Shown: one piece after another, positions 1-6,026 of the stretch
Numbering within the stretch: position 1 is the stretch's first letter
Layout: each line of letters starts with the position of its first letter
Assembly (NCBI GenBank): GCA_002451275.1
Contig: DKBS01000092.1
Span: 1 to 6,225 of the forward strand
Direction of reading: 5' to 3'
Origin: Planctomycetaceae bacterium UBA6894
GTDB taxonomy: Bacteria; Planctomycetota; Planctomycetia; Gemmatales; Gemmataceae
DNA: 6,225 bases
Made by a program: the position numbers and the translations under genes
The notes under the pieces: generated by a model
Databases searched by the model: none
The model's input: only the letters and a program-made list of their open reading frames with translations
What the model was told of the DNA's origin: nothing

Positions 1-603
1 AAATTCGTTTGCCTGACCAATTTGGTACTGCATCAAGTATGCATCTTCCCCCGAATCTTCGAAGTAAGAGCGCAGCACCTTGAGGGCTTTGAAGCCCTGG
101 CGGCTGAAAAACATCTGCGCCGCCAGGTTGGTTTCGCGAATCTCCAGCGTCACCTTGGTTCGCCGATGGCTGGAAAGCTTCGCCAGCAACTTTGCAATCA
201 TTTGCAATCCGATACCCTTGCGGCGATATTCCGCCATCACTGCAAAATCGAGAATGTGCAGCCGGTTCTTGTGCAGTTCATACACCATGAACCCGGCAAT
301 CCGTTCCCCGTGCTCGGCAACCATGCCGATGCAGTTCCGCTGGCGGAGGCAGCGTAGGAAATCCTCCTCGCTCCAGGGATTCTCGAAGCTGCCATCCTCG
401 ATACCCAAGACCTCGGGCATGTCGCGACGGATCATCCAGCGAATGTGTACACGCAGGGATTTCCCCACTTCACAGGCCTGACTTTCCTGCCCGCTTTCCC
501 CCTGCCACACCCGGGCGGTGGTCCATTCGCCTTGCTGTTCACCCAACCGCTCGCGCAGCCGGCCACCCGTCTGGTTGCCCGCCGAGTTGTTCATTTCTTC
601 CAT
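1..603 (-). CDS. RimI-like GNAT N-acetyltransferase (3' end beyond left edge)
   Basis: An open frame of 201 codons runs leftwards off the window with no stop. It encodes a GNAT acetyltransferase, which moves the acetyl group of acetyl-CoA to an amine; the closest type I recognise is RimI (N-terminal acetylation of ribosomal protein S18). The GNAT core spans about residues 52-195. The acetyl-CoA pyrophosphate loop is YRRKGIG (126-132), followed by LEIRETNLAAQMFF (153-166), GF (170-171) and the typical C-terminal EDAYLMQY (186-193). E154 aligns with the general base E103 of enterobacterial RimI, but F166 stands where RimI has the catalytic Tyr115. About 50 polar, poorly conserved residues precede the core. 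I chose the ATG at 603 because GGGGGA lies 8 nt upstream; in-frame ATGs at 612 and 594 are alternatives. It could acetylate something other than S18. The family is firm, the substrate is not. Confidence 0.88.
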   Translation of the reverse strand, partial: MEEMNNSAGNQTGGRLRERLGEQQGEWTTARVWQGESGQESQACEVGKSLRVHIRWMIRRDMPEVLGIEDGSFENPWSEEDFLRCLRQRNCIGMVAEHGERIAGFMVYELHKNRLHILDFAVMAEYRRKGIGLQMIAKLLAKLSSHRRTKVTLEIRETNLAAQMFFSRQGFKALKVLRSYFEDSGEDAYLMQYQIGQANEF

Positions 604-665
604 CACCGGCATCCCCCGAAGATTTCGCCTGTAAGATTCCCCGGGCACACCTGCCGCCCCCCGGC

Positions 666-694
666 GAAAAGCGCGCCCACGCTACGCGTGTCAA
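666..694 (-). promoter_or_regulatory. Possible promoter of the RimI-like gene
   Basis: A perfect TTGACA (694 to 689 on the minus strand) lies about 85 nt before the chosen start. At 17 nt spacing the -10 position holds only CTTTTC (671-666), which is poor. The spacer contains a short inverted repeat, CACGC-3 nt-GCGTG (678-690). The -35 box is clear, but the promoter as a whole is weakly supported. Confidence 0.25.
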
Positions 695-754
695 GCCATG
701 CCCTGCCTCCTGTTTTCATTCTGTTTTCCCTGATCACTTGGATTCCCTGCCGGC

Positions 755-1153
755 TCATTCGCCCAGCCTGTATTTGCCGCGGTAACGCTCAGCCGGATAT
801 TTCTTCTCGTTTTTCACCATTTTGCGGGCCATGACCGCGGCGAGATCGATGCCGCAGGCGTTGCACAGGGCCATCAGCGCCCCGGCCACATCCGCCACCT
901 CGTCCTCCACCGCCTCGCGCCGGGCCGGATCCCTGAGGATCTCCAGGCTTTCCGGGCCGCTTGTCCACATGAAGGGCTCCAGCAGTTCGCCGCTCTCCGC
1001 GGCGACCGCCATCGCCAGGTTTTTCGGGAAATGGAACTGAGACCAGTCACGCTCGTCGACGAATCGCCTCCAGGCGACCCGCAACTCGCCCACGGTGGTG
1101 CGTTCATCCGCCCATGCCGCGCGCCCGTCAGCGTTGTCCACCGGATTGCTCAC
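755..1153 (-). CDS. MazG-like nucleotide pyrophosphohydrolase (dCTPase/RS21-C6 type)
   Basis: An all-alpha NTP pyrophosphohydrolase of the MazG-like superfamily; such enzymes cleave (d)NTPs to NMP and pyrophosphate and are usually cytoplasmic house-cleaning enzymes. From the GTG at 1153 it has 132 residues, near the 100-130 usual for the single-domain RS21-C6 type. The family signature is present: W37-x-x-F40-H41 and PKNLAM (43-48), then the Mg-binding ExxE (E53, E56) and ExxD (E85, D88), and a C-terminal KNEKKYP (114-120). The start is uncertain. The frame is open to an ATG at 1237, but the added 28 residues are low-complexity Arg/Pro/Gly, that ATG abuts a likely -10 box, and no ribosome binding site precedes it. 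The GTG at 1153 has GGGA 6 nt upstream; a TTG at 1159 and a GTG at 1093 are also possible. It lies 151 nt from the downstream RimI-like gene. The family call is firm, the exact nucleotide substrate unknown. Confidence 0.85.
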   Translation of the reverse strand: MSNPVDNADGRAAWADERTTVGELRVAWRRFVDERDWSQFHFPKNLAMAVAAESGELLEPFMWTSGPESLEILRDPARREAVEDEVADVAGALMALCNACGIDLAAVMARKMVKNEKKYPAERYRGKYRLGE

Positions 1154-1154
1154 G

Positions 1155-1188
1155 CCCAATCCCGCCCTTCCAGCCCCCGCCTGGGGGC
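1155..1188 (-). promoter_or_regulatory. G-rich leader and hairpin just before the MazG-like GTG start
   Basis: Reading leftwards, G runs of 5, 3, 3 and 3 bases (1178-1174, 1167-1165, 1163-1161, 1157-1155) with loops of 6, 1 and 3 nt end one base before the GTG at 1153 and include its ribosome binding site. A 6-bp hairpin (GCCCCC / GGGGGC, 1173-1188, loop of 4) uses the first G run and would compete with the quadruplex. This matters only if translation starts at 1153. GC-rich sequence makes such motifs fairly common. Confidence 0.3.
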
Positions 1189-1236
1189 GCTTGTGTTCCG
1201 GCCGACCACGCGGCGACCAAGAACGGGGGCGGGCCA

Positions 1237-1262
1237 TATCTATGCGGCCAAGATCGTGTCAA
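1237..1262 (-). promoter_or_regulatory. Likely promoter of the MazG-like gene
   Basis: Reading leftwards, a perfect TTGACA (1262-1257) is followed 14 nt later by TAGATA (1242-1237); other -10 registers in the ATAGATATG stretch are similar. The spacing is short, so the -10 is less certain than the -35. It lies beyond the ribBA terminator, where a new promoter is needed. Transcripts would begin near 1230, downstream of the ATG at 1237, which favours a later translation start. Confidence 0.4.
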
Positions 1263-1337
1263 TTGCGTTTGTGGGGATTCGCCAAGGTTGGGGGCGTGGC
1301 GGGAAAACAGGATCCAAAACTGACGGTTTCAGCGTAC

Positions 1338-1371
1338 AAAAAATAAAAAAACGCGCCGTTTTCACGGCGCG
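1338..1371 (-). terminator. Intrinsic terminator after ribBA
   Basis: On the minus strand a perfect 7-bp GC stem (CGCGCCG / CGGCGCG, 1371-1365 with 1358-1352) encloses a 6-nt loop TGAAAA and is followed by seven T, one A and six T (1351-1338). It begins about 42 nt past the ribBA stop codon. On the plus strand the same stem has no T tract after it, so the terminator acts in one direction only. Confidence 0.9.
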
Positions 1372-1412
1372 GGCGTGGAACATGCGTGGAACACAGCGAA
1401 CCTCCGTCGTTC

Positions 1413-2690
1413 TCACCCGGAGGCAGCCTGATCTCCCCCCAGTTGGAGCAGGTGCCCCAGCTTGTCTTTTTTGGTGCGCAGGTAGCGGGCATTGCACTGG
1501 TTGGCCGGCAACTCAATGGGCACCCGCTCCACGATGCTCAGGCCATAGGACTCCAGACCCACCACCTTCCTGGGGTTGTTGGTCAGGAGGCGGATGCGCC
1601 GAATGCCCAGTTCGGCAAGGATCTGGGCGCCAATCCCGTACTGGCGCAGGTCGGGGGCGAAACCCAAGGCCTGATTCGCCTCCACGGTGTCGAGCCCCTG
1701 CTCCTGCTGGAGCTTGTAGGCCTCCAGTTTTTTGAGCAGGCCGATCCCCCTGCCCTCTTGCCGCATGTAGAGAATCACCCCGGCGCCGGCCTCCACCACT
1801 TTGCGCATCGAGTACTCAAGCTGGCTGCCACAGTCGCACAATTGGCTGGAAAAGATGTCACCCGTCAGGCACTGGCTATGAATGCGCACCAACACCGGCT
1901 CTTCCCGGGTTTCCACCACCCCGTTCACCTCATGGCCTAAGCCCCCGTAACAAAGGGCCAGGTGCGGCTCGGCATCCACCATGGAGGTGAAGGGGATCAG
2001 ATTGAACTCGCCAAAATCCGTCGGCAAGGCCACCTGCAATTCCCTACGGACCAAACGCTCCTTGGCCCGACGGAACTTGATCAGGTCGGCGATGGTGCAC
2101 ATTTTCAGGCCGTGCTTCCTGCAGAACTCGCGCAGGTCCGGAACCCGCGCCATGGTTCCGTCCTCATTGCAGATCTCGCAGATAACGGCGGCCGGCTTCA
2201 AACCGGCCAATCGCGCCAGATCCACACTCCCTTCAGTGTGGCCGGCCCGCACCAAAACCCCCCCGTCGCGGGCGCGCAATCCCGGCACATGGCCCTTTCC
2301 CCGCACGAGGTCCGCCGGTTTTGTCCGGTCATCAATGGCCACCTGCACCGTGCGCACCCGGTCCGCGGCAGAAATCCCGGTGGTGATCCCGTAACGGGCA
2401 TCGATGCAGGGGGTGAACGGGGTGGTTTGCGCATCCGCCGGGGAGGCTGGAACCAGATCAAGGCCCAAGCGGTCACAGATCGCCCCATCCATGGCCAGGC
2501 AGACCAAACCACAGGCTTGCCGCATCATGAAGTTGATGGTTTCGGGGGTGGCCTTGTCGGCGGCCAGGACCAGGTCGCCCTCGTTTTCCCGATTGGGGTC
2601 ATCCACCAGGACGATCAGTTTGCCTGCGCGCAAGTCCTCAAGGGCTTCCTCAATACTGCAGAACCCCTCAGGAACGTTTTCCCCAGGCAT
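1413..2690 (-). CDS. ribBA: Bifunctional 3,4-dihydroxy-2-butanone-4-phosphate synthase / GTP cyclohydrolase II
   Basis: Catalyses both entry steps of riboflavin synthesis: ribulose 5-phosphate to 3,4-dihydroxy-2-butanone 4-phosphate plus formate (RibB, about residues 10-210), and GTP to the diaminopyrimidine precursor (RibA, about 220-420). It is cytoplasmic and metal dependent. RibB motifs: NRENEGD (33-39), TTGISAADR (103-111), RAGHTEG (148-154) and NEDGTMAR (175-182). RibA motifs: the zinc cysteines C274, C285 and C287 (CLTGD, then CDCG), RQEGRGIG (310-317) and LTNNPRK (369-375). The 425-residue length is normal for RibBA. I prefer the ATG at 2690, which has GGAG 6 nt upstream; an in-frame ATG at 2708 has no such site. 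The loop that is usually RPGHxxPLRA reads RGKGHVPGLRA (130-140), one residue longer. A TACAAT box (2799-2794) could be its -10, but no good -35 accompanies it, and I see no FMN riboswitch in the leader. Confidence 0.96.
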   Translation of the reverse strand: MPGENVPEGFCSIEEALEDLRAGKLIVLVDDPNRENEGDLVLAADKATPETINFMMRQACGLVCLAMDGAICDRLGLDLVPASPADAQTTPFTPCIDARYGITTGISAADRVRTVQVAIDDRTKPADLVRGKGHVPGLRARDGGVLVRAGHTEGSVDLARLAGLKPAAVICEICNEDGTMARVPDLREFCRKHGLKMCTIADLIKFRRAKERLVRRELQVALPTDFGEFNLIPFTSMVDAEPHLALCYGGLGHEVNGVVETREEPVLVRIHSQCLTGDIFSSQLCDCGSQLEYSMRKVVEAGAGVILYMRQEGRGIGLLKKLEAYKLQQEQGLDTVEANQALGFAPDLRQYGIGAQILAELGIRRIRLLTNNPRKVVGLESYGLSIVERVPIELPANQCNARYLRTKKDKLGHLLQLGGDQAASG

Positions 2691-2821
2691 GCCGATCTCC
2701 AGCTGCATCTTGTGTTCAAACGCCCTGCCGATTGCCTGAAAACCCAGGCTTGGGGCATCGTTTTCTTCCGGTCATTCCGATCCAACTGCTTCCATTGTAA
2801 GCGGTCGGGTTCCCAGCAGGG

Positions 2822-2850
2822 TTGAAGGCCATCCCTTCGCTCCCCATATT
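2822..2850 (+). promoter_or_regulatory. Candidate promoter of the rightward operon
   Basis: TTGAAG (2822-2827) and CATATT (2845-2850) are separated by exactly 17 nt, each matching the sigma70 consensus at four of six positions. A start near 2857 would leave an 85-nt leader. It lies in the divergent gap between ribBA and the inositol-phosphate synthase gene, where a rightward promoter is expected. The sequence match alone is modest. Confidence 0.3.
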
Positions 2851-2941
2851 GAGAAGATACTTCGACGAGATTTCCCGGCCCACGCAGCCCCATGGCCGTG
2901 CTTTCCAGTGTCCCCCCATTCAAGCGCAAAGGTTTTCTAGC

Positions 2942-4153
2942 ATGAGCAATCCGAAGTTTGGTGTTTGGCTGGTGGGTGGTTGTGGTGGGGTGGGATCCAC
3001 GGCGGCTCTTGGGCTGGCAGCCTTGGCCCGCAACCTGACCGACAGCACCAGCCTCGTGACGGAACTGCCCCTGTTCCAGGGACTCCCTTTGCCCAAGGCG
3101 GCGGAATTTGTTGTGGGCGGACACGAGATCCGCAAGGCAACCCTGTGGGATGCCGTGAACGAGATGCACGAACGAGCCAATGTGTTCACCCATTCGTTGC
3201 TGTCCGGCTGCAAGGACCAATTGGTGGAATGGCAGAAGAATTTCCGCCCGGGAACCGTCATCGCCAGCGGATCCACCATCGCGAAACTGGCTGATCGTCC
3301 GGAGGTGTTCGCCGCGGAATCCCCCCGGGCCGCAGCCGAACGCATCAAGTCGGATTTGGCCGAATTCAAAAAGCGGCACAATCTCGACCGGGTTGTGGTG
3401 GCCCATGTCGCCTCCACGGAGCCCCCGTTCAATCTGGGAGCCGAGCATCAATCCTGGGCCGCCCTGGAAAAGGCGCTGCAGGATGGCGAGCGCAAGGACC
3501 TGCTCCCCGCCAGTTCTCTCTACGCCTTGGCCGCTTTGGAAATGGGGCTGGCCTATGTGAACTTCACCCCCTCCACCGGTGCTTCCATCCCGGGGCTGCT
3601 CGAACTGGCGGAAAAGACAGGCAGCGTGGTTTCCGGGAAAGACGGCAAAACCGGCGAGACCCTGATGAAAACGGTCCTCGCCCCCATGTTCGCCCACCGC
3701 AACTGGCGGATCCTCAGTTGGGTGGGGCACAACATCTTCGGCAACCGCGATGGCGTGGTGCTGGACGATCCGGCCAACAAGGCCGCGAAAGTCCGGGACA
3801 AGGATGCTGTCATTCCCAACATCGTGGGCTACAAGCCAAGCACCCTGGTCAGCATCGAGTACATACCCAGCATGGATGACTGGAAGACCGCCTGGAACCA
3901 TATCCACTTCCAGGGGTTCCTCGGCACCAAGATGATTCTCCAGTTCATTTGGCAGGGGTGCGACAGCATTCTGGCTGCCCCGCTGGTGATCGACCTGATT
4001 CGCCTGTCCATCCTCGCGCAGTCGCGCGGCGAAAAGGGCGTGCTTTCGCAACTGGCCTGTTTCTACAAGGCTCCCATGGGCACTCCCGTCAACGATTTCT
4101 TCGAGCAGTTCGACACCCTCAAAGCCTATGTGGAAGGATGCAGGGGCAAGTAG
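2942..4153 (+). CDS. Inositol-3-phosphate synthase family protein (myo-inositol-1-phosphate synthase)
   Basis: Family members convert glucose 6-phosphate to 1D-myo-inositol 3-phosphate by an NAD-dependent oxidation, aldol cyclisation and reduction in the cytoplasm. The 403-residue protein starts with a Rossmann NAD-binding loop VGGCGGVGST (11-20). NFTPSTGASIPGL (207-219) matches the family's N-x-(S/T)-P...PGL segment. It then has GKDGKTGETLMK (232-243), GNRDG (267-271), the lysine-rich AAKVRDKD (281-288), DDWKTAW (312-318), PLVIDL (347-352) and YKAP (375-378). K236, K243, K287, K315 and K376 fall in segments that carry active-site lysines in yeast and archaeal enzymes. The length is close to archaeal and mycobacterial proteins and shorter than yeast. 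The ATG at 2942 follows AAAGG by 9 nt; an in-frame TTG at 2822 would add 40 unconserved residues. It is the first gene of the operon. An unusual cyclitol product is possible. Confidence 0.9.
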   Translation: MSNPKFGVWLVGGCGGVGSTAALGLAALARNLTDSTSLVTELPLFQGLPLPKAAEFVVGGHEIRKATLWDAVNEMHERANVFTHSLLSGCKDQLVEWQKNFRPGTVIASGSTIAKLADRPEVFAAESPRAAAERIKSDLAEFKKRHNLDRVVVAHVASTEPPFNLGAEHQSWAALEKALQDGERKDLLPASSLYALAALEMGLAYVNFTPSTGASIPGLLELAEKTGSVVSGKDGKTGETLMKTVLAPMFAHRNWRILSWVGHNIFGNRDGVVLDDPANKAAKVRDKDAVIPNIVGYKPSTLVSIEYIPSMDDWKTAWNHIHFQGFLGTKMILQFIWQGCDSILAAPLVIDLIRLSILAQSRGEKGVLSQLACFYKAPMGTPVNDFFEQFDTLKAYVEGCRGK

Positions 4154-4174
4154 CCCCTCCGCCCCTCCCCGCCC
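4154..4174 (-). other. Putative G-quadruplex motif in the intercistronic gap
   Basis: Directly after the synthase stop codon the plus strand has four C runs of 4, 4, 4 and 3 bases with loops of 4, 1 and 1 nt. The minus (template) strand therefore meets the G3+N1-7 quadruplex rule. It could slow or partly stop transcription between the first and second genes, or be only a product of GC-rich composition. Formation is not shown by sequence alone. Confidence 0.4.
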
Positions 4175-4203
4175 ACTCCAACGCCCGGAAAGTGAATCCC
4201 ACC

Positions 4204-5061
4204 ATGCGACTGGCATTCAGCACCAACGCTTACCTGAACCACACCTTCGAGGATGCCGTGACCCGTTTGGCGGCGATGGGCTACGAGGGCGTGGAAGTGA
4301 TGGCCGATGTGCCCCACGCCTGGCCGGCTTACATGCTGCCTTCCCAGGTCAAGGCGCTGCGCGACACCCTGGAGCGCAACAGGTTGTCCATCAGCAATGT
4401 GAACGCCTTCATGATGCACGCGGTCGATGATCCGCGGCAAAAGTATTGGCACCCCAGTTGGATTGAGCCCGACCAGCACTACCGTCTGCTGCGTGCCCGC
4501 CACACCATGAAGGCCCTGACCATGGCGGCCGAACTGGGGGCAAAATGCATCACCACCGAGCCGGGCGGCCCGGTGGGGCCCGGTGAAAGCTGGAAGGCCG
4601 GCCTGGACCTGTTTGTTGAGACCATCAAGCCTGTGCTCGAGCATGCGGAAAAGGAAAAAGTCTTGCTGCTGGTCGAGCCGGAACCGGGCCTGCTGATCGA
4701 AACCGCCGAACAGGCCCTCGAGTTCATGGGCCGCTTCGACTCTCCCTGGCTCGGCTTGAATTTTGACATCGGTCACAGTTACTGCGTGGGCGAGGATCCC
4801 GCCAGGGTGGTGCCCATGCTCGCACGCCACATCCGACATGTGCACCTGGAAGACATCGCCTCGAGCCGTTTGCACCAGCACCTGCTTCCCGGCGAGGGTG
4901 CCATCGACTTCGCCTCGGTGCTGAAGGCCCTGAAATCCGGCGGATACAACGGGTGGGTCACCATCGAGCTGTACCCCTACATTGAAAATCCTGACACGGT
5001 GGCCCGCCTGGCCCGCGAACGCGTCCTGCCCATCCTGGAATCGGTGGAAAAGGGCGTATGA
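4204..5061 (+). CDS. Sugar phosphate isomerase/epimerase-type TIM barrel (xylose isomerase-like)
   Basis: A 285-residue single-domain TIM barrel of the AP endonuclease 2/xylose isomerase-like superfamily, whose members isomerise, epimerise or dehydrate sugars and cyclitols with a divalent metal. The four expected metal ligands lie at the ends of successive strands: E158 (LLVEPEP), D188 (LNFDIGH), H214 (RHVHLED) and E255 (WVTIELYPY). GEGAIDF (230-236) is the usual loop before the last strands. The substrate cannot be read from the sequence. The context, directly after an inositol-phosphate synthase and overlapping a UbiA gene, suggests a cyclitol or sugar intermediate, in a role comparable to EboE of ebo clusters or to inosose-processing IolE/IolI-type proteins. 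The ATG at 4204 begins right at the conserved first strand (MRLAFSTNAY), with GGAAAG 11 nt upstream. The gap to the previous gene is 50 nt, consistent with one operon. No signal peptide is seen. Confidence 0.88.
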   Translation: MRLAFSTNAYLNHTFEDAVTRLAAMGYEGVEVMADVPHAWPAYMLPSQVKALRDTLERNRLSISNVNAFMMHAVDDPRQKYWHPSWIEPDQHYRLLRARHTMKALTMAAELGAKCITTEPGGPVGPGESWKAGLDLFVETIKPVLEHAEKEKVLLLVEPEPGLLIETAEQALEFMGRFDSPWLGLNFDIGHSYCVGEDPARVVPMLARHIRHVHLEDIASSRLHQHLLPGEGAIDFASVLKALKSGGYNGWVTIELYPYIENPDTVARLARERVLPILESVEKGV

Positions 5062-5984
5062 GCCCGAAGGATTGGGCCCGGCTGGTCCGTCTGCCCAACC
5101 TGCCCACGCCTTTGGCCGATATCGGCTTGGGGTTATCAGCCTCGCTCGCCCTTGGGCAAAGGGTTACCCCCGTCGCGGTTCTGCTGGTGGCGGCTGGATC
5201 GGTGTGCCTCTATGCGGCGGGCATGGTGCTCAATGACTGGTGCGATCACCACGAGGACGCCCTGACCCGACCGGAACGCCCCATCCCCTCCGGCGTGATC
5301 CAGGCCCCCACCGCCCTGCTCGCCGGCCTGGCTCTTCTGGTCCTTGGAGTCTTGTTTCCCGGCCTCACCGTGCTGGTTTCTGACATTCGCCCCAACCCGG
5401 GTGCGATCGCCACATGCCTGGCGGGACTGATCCTGGTGTACGACGCATGGGCCAAACACACACCCCTCGGTCCCTTGGCTATGGGGGCCTGCAGGGGCAT
5501 GAACGTGTTGCTCGGAGCCTCCGCCGGTGGATTCTCATTGCCTGCGGATTTTTCGGTTTTGCTGCTTCCCGCCGCTGCGGCAACTCTCTACATCGCCGGG
5601 GTCACCTGGTTTGCCCGTACGGAAGAAAAAACCAGCAACCCCCTGCACTTGCGGGCAGCCACCCTGGTGATCGGGACAGGTTTGGCCCTGGCCGCATGCA
5701 CACCGTTTTTCATACCCGCTGGGTTTGAAAAACCTGCCGGGCTGCTGTTGTCCGTTGGCTTGATGGGATTGTTGCTGTGGATGCTCCTCCCCAAACTTCT
5801 CCGGGCCAATCGCGAAAGGACCCCCCGGAGCGTGCAGTCGGCAGTGGGCTGGATGATTGCGCTGTACATCCCTCTGCAAGCATCACAAGCCACGGGCCTG
5901 GTGGGCCCCTGGGGCTTGCTCATCCTTCCTCTATTTGGCCTGGTGCTTCTCCTGCGCCGGTGGCGGTGGCTCAAGGCCACCTGA
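5058..5984 (+). CDS. UbiA-family membrane prenyltransferase, EboC-like
   Basis: A 308-residue, very hydrophobic protein with about eight or nine membrane helices (roughly 38-58, 86-106, 115-129, 140-158, 166-184, 201-220, 227-247, 262-280, 283-300). UbiA enzymes transfer a polyprenyl group from its diphosphate to an acceptor inside the membrane. The first diphosphate/Mg site is complete: N59-D60-x2-D63-x3-D67, followed by RPERPIPSG (71-79). Y128-x-x-x-K133 region and RGMNVLLGASAG (146-157) match the EboC-like branch. The usual second Asp-rich motif is replaced by RTEEKTSN (187-194). The start codon overlaps the previous stop as ATGA, indicating translational coupling; GGAAAAGG lies just upstream. 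Menaquinone, haem and chlorophyll UbiA members are less likely because no such pathway genes are present. The prenyl acceptor is unknown; a product of the two preceding genes is a reasonable inference. Confidence 0.88.
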   Translation: MSPKDWARLVRLPNLPTPLADIGLGLSASLALGQRVTPVAVLLVAAGSVCLYAAGMVLNDWCDHHEDALTRPERPIPSGVIQAPTALLAGLALLVLGVLFPGLTVLVSDIRPNPGAIATCLAGLILVYDAWAKHTPLGPLAMGACRGMNVLLGASAGGFSLPADFSVLLLPAAAATLYIAGVTWFARTEEKTSNPLHLRAATLVIGTGLALAACTPFFIPAGFEKPAGLLLSVGLMGLLLWMLLPKLLRANRERTPRSVQSAVGWMIALYIPLQASQATGLVGPWGLLILPLFGLVLLLRRWRWLKAT

Positions 5985-6026
5985 TCCGGTTACACTGGCA
6001 TCTCCCCAGAAAAACGGAGTGCCGCC

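Noticed and set aside
678..690. Inverted repeat CACGC-TAC-GCGTG between the MazG-like and RimI-like genes as a terminator
   Set aside because: The stem is only 5 bp and no T tract follows it within a suitable distance.
1031..1735. A 234-residue plus-strand frame spanning the MazG-like start, the terminator and the end of ribBA
   Set aside because: It crosses a strong terminator region and is antisense to two supported genes; the product is Arg/Pro/Gly-rich.
1962..2825. A 287-residue plus-strand open frame across ribBA
   Set aside because: It lies opposite ribBA, whose motifs are complete; the translation is His/Gln/Gly-rich and unlike any family I know.
2822..2941. N-terminal extension of the inositol-phosphate synthase from a TTG at 2822
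   Set aside because: The added 40 residues precede the Rossmann strand and show no family similarity; the ATG at 2942 has a ribosome binding site, and TTGAAG at 2822 fits a -35 box better.
2709..2941. FMN riboswitch before ribBA
   Set aside because: I searched the minus-strand leader for the conserved blocks of the RFN element and did not find them. A covariance-model search would settle it.
2975..2996. G-rich stretch at the start of the synthase as a quadruplex
   Set aside because: Only three runs of three or more G are present within range; the stretch is explained by coding for the glycine-rich NAD-binding loop.
2615..4216. A 533-residue open frame on the minus strand opposite the inositol-phosphate synthase gene
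   Set aside because: It is antisense to a gene with clear family motifs, overlaps the start of ribBA in another frame, and its translation has no recognisable motif. Long antisense frames are common in GC-rich genes.
4126..4881. A 251-residue minus-strand frame opposite the TIM-barrel gene
   Set aside because: It is the antisense shadow of a gene with all four metal ligands in place.
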